Shown in pieces: positions 13,960-17,808 of a DNA stretch of 17,808 nucleotides (its first letter is position 1; each line of letters opens with the position of its first letter). The notes beneath the pieces were generated by a model, which was given only the letters and a program-made list of their open reading frames with translations, was not told the DNA's origin and searched no databases. Source of the stretch: WHSW01 sp036794585 (GTDB lineage Bacteria > Actinomycetota > Thermoleophilia > Solirubrobacterales > 70-9); contig DAIRGH010000059.1 in the NCBI GenBank assembly GCA_036794585.1, positions 1 to 17,808 on the forward strand. Direction: 5' to 3'. The position numbers and the translations under genes are program-made.

Positions 13960-15101
13960 CCGCGACTCCAATCGCCGCTCTGCCCGCCGCTCTTTCGCAC
14001 CAGCTCGATCGCCTCGATCGTCACCCCTCGCTCGAGCGCCTTGACCATGTCGTAGACGGTGAGCGCCGCGATCGCGCAGGCCGTCATCGCCTCCATCTCG
14101 ACGCCTGTTCGCGCCGTCGTCCCGGCTTCGGAGGAGATCGACACCAGGCCCCGCTCGGCGTCGATCCGCCCCTCGACGTCGACGAAGTCGAGCGCCAGCG
14201 GGTGCGCCAGAGGGATCAGCTCGTCGGTGCGCTTCGCCGCCGCGATCCCGGCCAACCGCGCCGTCCCCAGGACGTCGCCCTTCGGCGCGTCGCCGCGCGC
14301 GACCGCGGCGGCGGTCGCGGGGGACATCCGCACCGTCGCCTCGGCGCGGGCGCGGCGCTCGGTCTCGGGCTTGGCCGAGACGTCGACCATGCGCGCGTTG
14401 CCGGCGGCGTCGAGGTGGGTCAGCTCGGCCGTCGCGGCGGGCGGCGTCCCCTCGGCCCAGCGCCGCTCGCCGCCCTCGACCTCCTGCTTCCAGATCGGCG
14501 CCTCGGCCTTGATCCGGTCGATCGCCTCGAGCGCCCCGGCGAACGCCTCCGGACGGTGAGCCGCCGAGACCGCGACCACCACGCTCGGCTCGCCGAGCGG
14601 GACCGCGCCCACCCTGTGTTCGGCCGCTGCGGCCTCGAGGCCGTGGCGAGCTTCGCACTCGTCGAGGATCGTGCCGATCCGCTGCTCGGCCATCTCGCGG
14701 TAGGCCTCGTACTCGAGCCGGTCGACGTCGCGCGTGGTGCCGCAGAAGATCACGATCGCGCCGGCGCCGGGGCGGCCGACCGCAGCGGCGAGCTCGGCGA
14801 CCGAGAGCGGCTCGTCGGTGATCCTTGCCCGGGGAGGGGCTGTGGCGCCCCCGCTCACCGGCGGGATCAGGGCGAGCTCGTCGCCGTCGGAGATCGCGAC
14901 GTCGTAGTCGACGTACTCGCGGTTGAGCGCCGCGCGCACGTGCATCCGCTGCAGGATCTCGTCGAGCCCCGGCTCGCGCCCGGCCGCCGCCACCGCGTCG
15001 GCGACGGTGGCGCCGTCGGCGAGCTCCAGCGAGAGCGTCTCGCGCCCCGCGCGCTCGCGAAAGACGGCGAAGAGTCGGACCTCGACATGCATCGAGACCA
15101 T
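13956..15101 (-). CDS. MoaD-MoaE-MoaC triple fusion: molybdopterin synthase (both subunits) plus cyclic pyranopterin monophosphate synthase
   Basis: One uninterrupted frame of 381 codons holds three normally separate proteins. Residues 1-85 are MoaD, the ubiquitin-like sulfur carrier, ending VSGG. Residues 86-216 are MoaE, with CGTTRD, AAHRPEAF and the catalytic-lysine segment IKAEAPIWKQE. Residues 224-381 are MoaC, with THLDAAGNARMVDVSAKPET, KGDVLGTARLAGI, LIPLAHPL, TGVEMEAMTA and KSGGQSGDW. MoaC makes cPMP, and MoaD/MoaE add the dithiolene sulfurs. MoaD works only with a free Gly-Gly end, so cleavage after residue 85 is expected, as in the mycobacterial MoaD-MoaE fusion MoaX. The start is ATG 15101 or ATG 15092; neither has a strong Shine-Dalgarno sequence. 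It lies between moeA (68-bp gap filled by a repeat) and moaB (ATGA overlap). Confidence 0.93.
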   Translation of the reverse strand: MVSMHVEVRLFAVFRERAGRETLSLELADGATVADAVAAAGREPGLDEILQRMHVRAALNREYVDYDVAISDGDELALIPPVSGGATAPPRARITDEPLSVAELAAAVGRPGAGAIVIFCGTTRDVDRLEYEAYREMAEQRIGTILDECEARHGLEAAAAEHRVGAVPLGEPSVVVAVSAAHRPEAFAGALEAIDRIKAEAPIWKQEVEGGERRWAEGTPPAATAELTHLDAAGNARMVDVSAKPETERRARAEATVRMSPATAAAVARGDAPKGDVLGTARLAGIAAAKRTDELIPLAHPLALDFVDVEGRIDAERGLVSISSEAGTTARTGVEMEAMTACAIAALTVYDMVKALERGVTIEAIELVRKSGGQSGDWSRG

Positions 15102-15112
15102 CGTAAGGCGGT

Positions 15113-15167
15113 TCCGATCGCGGAGCCCGAAGGGCGAAGCGGAGGTGCGCCGCTGTTGAGGCGCCTT
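15113..15167 (+). repeat. Interspersed ~55-bp repeat, copy 1
   Basis: This copy nearly fills the 68-bp gap between the moeA stop and the start of the MoaD-E-C gene. It matches the reverse complement of 17754-17808 over 55 bases with one mismatch (A for G at 15130, in the loop of a small GCCC/GGGC hairpin). The core GCGCCGCTGTTGAGGCGCC (from 15147) can fold as GCGCC/GGCGC with an 8-base loop. Confidence 0.85.
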
Positions 15168-15169
15168 AT

Positions 15170-16366
15170 TCACGCGAGGAGCTCGATCTCGATCCGGGTC
15201 CCAGCGGGCAGGGGACCGTCACCGGGGGGCACGATCGCGAGCGCGTCGGCGCCGAGCATCGAGGTCAGCACATGCGATCCCTGCGCCCCGGTCGGCTCGG
15301 CGTGCCAGCCGTCATCGCGCAGCTCGAGGCGGCAGCGGACCGCCTGGGTGCGGGCGGGGAGCGTCGGATACTCGTCATCGAGCAATGCCGTTGCCCGCTG
15401 CGAGTCCTCGCCCGCGCCCAGGATCGTGCGGATCGCCGGGCGGACGAACAGCAGGAAGGTGACCACCGCCGACACGGGATTGCCGGGCAGGCCGAAGGCG
15501 AGGCAGGCAGACGGGGAGACGCCGAAGTAGGTCGGCTTACCGGGGCGCAGGGCGACGCCCCAGAAGACCTGCTCGACGCCCAGCTCCGCCAGCGCTGGAC
15601 GGACGTGGTCGTGCTCGCCGACCGAGACGCCACCGCAGACCACGACGATGTCGTCCTCCAGCGCCCGACTCAGAGCGTCCCGCGTCGTCACGGCGTCGTC
15701 GGGGACGATCTCGGCGCCGGCCAGCTCGGCCCCGGCGCGGCGCACGAGCGCCGCCACCGAGTGGGTGTTGGAATTGCGGATCGCACCCGGCCGCAGGGGC
15801 TCGCCCGGCTCCTGCAGCTCGTCGCCGGTGGTCAGCACCCTCACCCGAGGCCGGCGCGCGCAGCGGACCTCGCCCACCCCCACCGAGGCCAGCACACCGA
15901 GCTCCGCCGGTGCCAGCTCGGCACCCGGCCTGAGCACGACCTCGCCCGCGGATATGTCCTCACCCGCCCGGCGGATGTCGCGGCCGGGCTCGACCTCCGT
16001 CCGAATGTCGACCACCTCCTTGCCGGCGTCGGTGTCCTCGACCCGTACGACCGCGTCGGCGCCCACCGGCACCATCGCCCCAGTCGAGATCGCGATCGCC
16101 TCGCCCGCTGCGAGGCCGCCGCCCGCCGGCACGCCGGCGCGGGACTCATCGACTACACGGAGCCGCCCCGGCGTGTCGGCCGCCAGCACCGCGTAGCCGT
16201 CCATCGCCGAGTTGTCGAAGCCGGGTACGTCGTCGGCGCTCTTGACCTCCTCGGCCAGCACCCGGCCGAGCGCCTCGTCGAGCGCAACCGGTTCGCTCGG
16301 TCCGGCGGCCGCCCGCGCGAGTACCAGGCGCCGCGCCTCGTCGATCTCGATCAGCTTGCCGGCCAT
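15170..16366 (-). CDS. moeA: Molybdopterin molybdenumtransferase MoeA
   Basis: The protein has 398 residues, the usual MoeA length. It inserts molybdate into adenylated molybdopterin. Motifs in order are VPGFDNSAMDGYAV (about 47-60), ISTGAMVPVGADAVVRVED, TGDELQEPGEPLRPGAIRNS, CGGVSVGEHDHVRPAL, RPGKPTYFGV and FGLPGNPVSAVVTF, covering all four MoeA domains. The C-terminal domain is short and ends in IEIELLA. The ATG at 16366 has GGGAAGG a few bases upstream, part of which comes from repeat copy 3. The gene is the first of the leftward molybdenum-cofactor run and is divergent from mobA across 74 bp. Confidence 0.96.
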   Translation of the reverse strand: MAGKLIEIDEARRLVLARAAAGPSEPVALDEALGRVLAEEVKSADDVPGFDNSAMDGYAVLAADTPGRLRVVDESRAGVPAGGGLAAGEAIAISTGAMVPVGADAVVRVEDTDAGKEVVDIRTEVEPGRDIRRAGEDISAGEVVLRPGAELAPAELGVLASVGVGEVRCARRPRVRVLTTGDELQEPGEPLRPGAIRNSNTHSVAALVRRAGAELAGAEIVPDDAVTTRDALSRALEDDIVVVCGGVSVGEHDHVRPALAELGVEQVFWGVALRPGKPTYFGVSPSACLAFGLPGNPVSAVVTFLLFVRPAIRTILGAGEDSQRATALLDDEYPTLPARTQAVRCRLELRDDGWHAEPTGAQGSHVLTSMLGADALAIVPPGDGPLPAGTRIEIELLA

Positions 16367-16375
16367 CGCGCCTTC

Positions 16376-16427
16376 CCGATGAGCGTAGTGAGGCGTTAGC
16401 CGAGCAGCGCCGCTGTTGAGGCGCCTT
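16376..16427 (+). repeat. Interspersed ~55-bp repeat, copy 3 (diverged)
   Basis: This copy fills most of the gap between the divergent moeA and mobA. The last 21 bases (16407-16427) are identical to copies 1 and 2. The preceding 30 bases align only loosely, with substitutions and a short deletion, though GCG-AG-GGCG-AGC-GAG blocks remain recognisable. It lies in the same orientation as copy 1. Confidence 0.65.
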
Positions 16428-16440
16428 GTTTGGTGCGACC

Positions 16441-17106
16441 ATGCAGGAGATGAAGCGCGCTGTGAGCGTCGGCGCGGTGCTGGCCGGAGGGCTGAGCACG
16501 CGCATGGGGGAGCCGAAGGCGCTCGTTGAGCTCGCCGGCCGGCCGCTGGTCTCCCGAATCGTCGCCACCGTCGGCTCCGCCGGCCTCGAGCCCGTGGTCG
16601 TCGCCAAGCCCGACTCGCCCCTGCCGAAGCTCGACTGCCGGGTGCTGAGCGAGCCGAGTGAGCCGCGCCATCCCCTCACGGGCCTGGTCGCCGCGCTGCA
16701 GGCCAGCGCCGGCCGCGGGGTCGTGGCGATCGGGTGCGACATGCCACTGGTTCCGGCGAGGCTGCTGACCTGGCTGGCGCAGCTCGAAGAGGAGGTCGCC
16801 GTCTGCGAGGTTGGCGGCCGGATCGAGCCGCTGCTCGGTCGCTATTCACCGCTCGCGGGCGACGCGCTCGCTGACGCACGCGACGCGGGTACCCCGCTGC
16901 GTGAGGCGGTCGCCGCGCTCGACCCGTTCGTGATCGCCGAGGACAGGATCGCCCGCTTCGGCGACCCGCAGCGGATCGTCTTCAACGTCAACTCGCTCGA
17001 GGACCTCGCCGAGGCCGAGCGGCTGCTCAACCGGACGGGCCGTTTCTCGCGGCTCGGCGAGCTGACGAGCCCCGACGGCTCGCGGCCGTCATCGGCTCGA
17101 GGCTGA
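16441..17106 (+). CDS. mobA: Molybdenum cofactor guanylyltransferase MobA
   Basis: The protein has 221 residues. It attaches GMP to Mo-molybdopterin to make the guanine dinucleotide form. The nucleotide-binding start GAVLAGGLSTRMGEPKALVE is family-typical, as are AIGCDMPLVPARLL in the middle (metal-binding Asp) and FNVNSLEDLAEAERLL near the end. The start could be ATG 16441 or ATG 16450. Neither has a normally spaced Shine-Dalgarno sequence; an AGGAG overlaps the gap between them. The last residues (TSPDGSRPSSARG) are a low-complexity tail that overlaps the convergent MOSC gene by 18 bp. MobA implies a bis-MGD enzyme (DMSO-reductase family) somewhere in the genome, since none is encoded here. 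Confidence 0.93.
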   Translation: MQEMKRAVSVGAVLAGGLSTRMGEPKALVELAGRPLVSRIVATVGSAGLEPVVVAKPDSPLPKLDCRVLSEPSEPRHPLTGLVAALQASAGRGVVAIGCDMPLVPARLLTWLAQLEEEVAVCEVGGRIEPLLGRYSPLAGDALADARDAGTPLREAVAALDPFVIAEDRIARFGDPQRIVFNVNSLEDLAEAERLLNRTGRFSRLGELTSPDGSRPSSARG

Positions 17107-17736
17107 CCCGACGGCGACGGGGTCGCCGACCGCGACCTCGCCCGGCTCAAGCACCGAGCAGTAGACGCCCATCAGCCCGCCGAGCTCGCTGCGGGTTCGC
17201 TTCAGGACCTCGAGGTCGACCTCGGTGGTGTCGGGGTCGATGGTCGTGATCACGCAACGCTCGCAGGGCTTGTCGACGAACAGGGTCGCCTCGCCGACTC
17301 GCAGCCGGCGGCCGACCCAGTCGAGCTCGGCCGGACCCTCGACCCCGTCGACGACGATGTTCGGGCGAAAGCGCCGGCGGTCGTAGCCGAGCTGCCCGAG
17401 GCCACCGTCGGTGACGACGAGGATGTGCGCCAGGTCGTGCATGTGACCGCCCTCGGCCGCGACGGGCTCGGCCTCGCTGCCGGCGACCTCGTGGATCGCC
17501 GTCGCCGCCTCCGGCGAGTCCCAGAGGTTGCCGGCGATCAGCGGCACGCCGTCTGAGTCGAGCGTCGCGTCGAGTCCGATCAGGCGCTGCTTCCGCCGGC
17601 CCGTCACAGTGCCGCGCGAGTCGACGATGCGGACGGCCCGATCGCCGGGGATGCCGCCGTCGGCCAGCCCGACGCTATCCAGCGACTCCCCGCGCAGGCC
17701 CTTGACCGGGTATCGCCAGAGCTCGGCGACCCTCAA
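17089..17736 (-). CDS. MOSC-domain protein with MOSC N-terminal beta barrel (YcbX/mARC-like)
   Basis: The protein has 215 residues. The MOSC_N start VAELWRYPVKGLRGESLDSV is followed by GIPGDRAVRIVD. The MOSC domain carries FRPNIVVDG and the cysteine segment KPCERCVITTIDPDT, the place where the family binds the molybdenum cofactor. YcbX/mARC proteins reduce N-hydroxylated compounds, and other MOSC proteins handle sulfur. This one is shorter than YcbX and has no fused ferredoxin domain, so it would need a separate electron donor. The TTG start at 17736 is the best fit to the family N-terminus but lacks a clear Shine-Dalgarno sequence and sits just after repeat copy 2. Position beside mobA suits a molybdenum-cofactor-binding role. 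The exact substrate is unknown. Confidence 0.88.
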   Translation of the reverse strand: MRVAELWRYPVKGLRGESLDSVGLADGGIPGDRAVRIVDSRGTVTGRRKQRLIGLDATLDSDGVPLIAGNLWDSPEAATAIHEVAGSEAEPVAAEGGHMHDLAHILVVTDGGLGQLGYDRRRFRPNIVVDGVEGPAELDWVGRRLRVGEATLFVDKPCERCVITTIDPDTTEVDLEVLKRTRSELGGLMGVYCSVLEPGEVAVGDPVAVGSASSR

Positions 17737-17740
17737 ATCA

Positions 17741-17770
17741 GGCGCCTCAACACAAGGCGCCTCAACAGCG
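17741..17770 (+). repeat. Short tandem duplication at the edge of repeat copy 2
   Basis: GGCGCCTCAACA occurs twice in a row with a 15-base period (17741 and 17756). The second unit is the end of interspersed repeat copy 2. It lies a few bases upstream of the TTG start of the MOSC gene and may reflect slippage or insertion of the repeat. Confidence 0.7.
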
Positions 17771-17808
17771 GCGCACCTCCGCTTCGCCCTCCGGGCTCCG
17801 CGATCGGA
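17754..17808 (-). repeat. Interspersed ~55-bp repeat, copy 2 (inverted)
   Basis: This is the reverse complement of copy 1 (15113-15167) with a single mismatch across 55 bases, reaching the window's right edge, so it may extend further. It sits upstream of the MOSC gene. Together with copy 1 it brackets moeA, mobA and the MOSC gene as an inverted pair, but no transposase lies between them. Confidence 0.85.

Noticed and set aside
16407..16430. Hairpin followed by TTGTTT read as an intrinsic terminator
   Set aside because: It lies between two divergent starts, where a terminator has no purpose. The same core occurs in two other places without a T-run, so it is better explained as a repeat.
15113..17808. 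Composite transposon bounded by the inverted repeat copies 1 and 2
   Set aside because: The enclosed genes are ordinary molybdenum-cofactor genes with no transposase, and a third copy lies inside. Target-site duplications are not visible.
1..17808. tRNA, rRNA, CRISPR array, riboswitch or phage genes
   Set aside because: I looked for such structures, including a glycine or THF riboswitch ahead of the C1 operons, and found nothing I could support.

Overview
The window is GC-rich (roughly 70% by eye), densely packed DNA. Many genes overlap by ATGA or GTGA, some genes start with GTG or TTG, and there are no RNA genes, insertion sequences or CRISPR arrays that I can see. Gene content and style suggest a high-GC actinobacterium. 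A Thermoleophilia or Solirubrobacterales-like lineage is my best guess, but nothing in the window proves it.

The left two thirds (1-12591) look like one C1-metabolism module built around a divergent intergenic region at 6900-7050. Leftward runs soxD-soxA-soxG-soxB-fhs-(cyclodeaminase-like gene, cut by the window edge). Rightward runs a gmaS-type glutamine synthetase, mgsA-mgsB-mgsC and an NAD-dependent formate dehydrogenase. The sox-like proteins belong to the family of heterotetrameric sarcosine oxidase and N-methylglutamate dehydrogenase (MgdABCD). Beside gmaS-mgsABC they are best read as N-methylglutamate dehydrogenase. The proposed flow is methylamine -> gamma-glutamylmethylamide (GmaS) -> N-methylglutamate (MgsABC) -> glutamate + methylene-THF (Sox/Mgd complex) -> methenyl/formyl-THF (cyclodeaminase-like protein plus a FolD outside the window) -> formate + ATP (Fhs in reverse) -> CO2 + NADH (Fdh). 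Two details are unusual. The large SoxA subunit has full cysteine sets for two [2Fe-2S] clusters, which classical sarcosine oxidases lack. MgsC has non-cysteine residues where glutamate synthases carry their [3Fe-4S] ligands.

The right third (12578-17736) starts with a gene of unknown function that encodes a UspA-like domain plus three predicted membrane segments. A molybdenum-cofactor cluster follows: moeA, an apparent MoaD-MoaE-MoaC triple fusion, and moaB/mogA on the minus strand; mobA on the plus strand; and a MOSC-domain protein on the minus strand. No molybdoenzyme lies in the window, and the formate dehydrogenase here is of the metal-free type, so the cofactor's client enzyme must be elsewhere.

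A roughly 55-bp interspersed repeat with hairpin potential occurs three times inside the molybdenum-cofactor cluster (15113-15167, 16376-16427, and inverted at 17754-17808). It fills almost all of the gaps next to moaDEC and moeA. No gene-free stretch exceeds about 150 bases.
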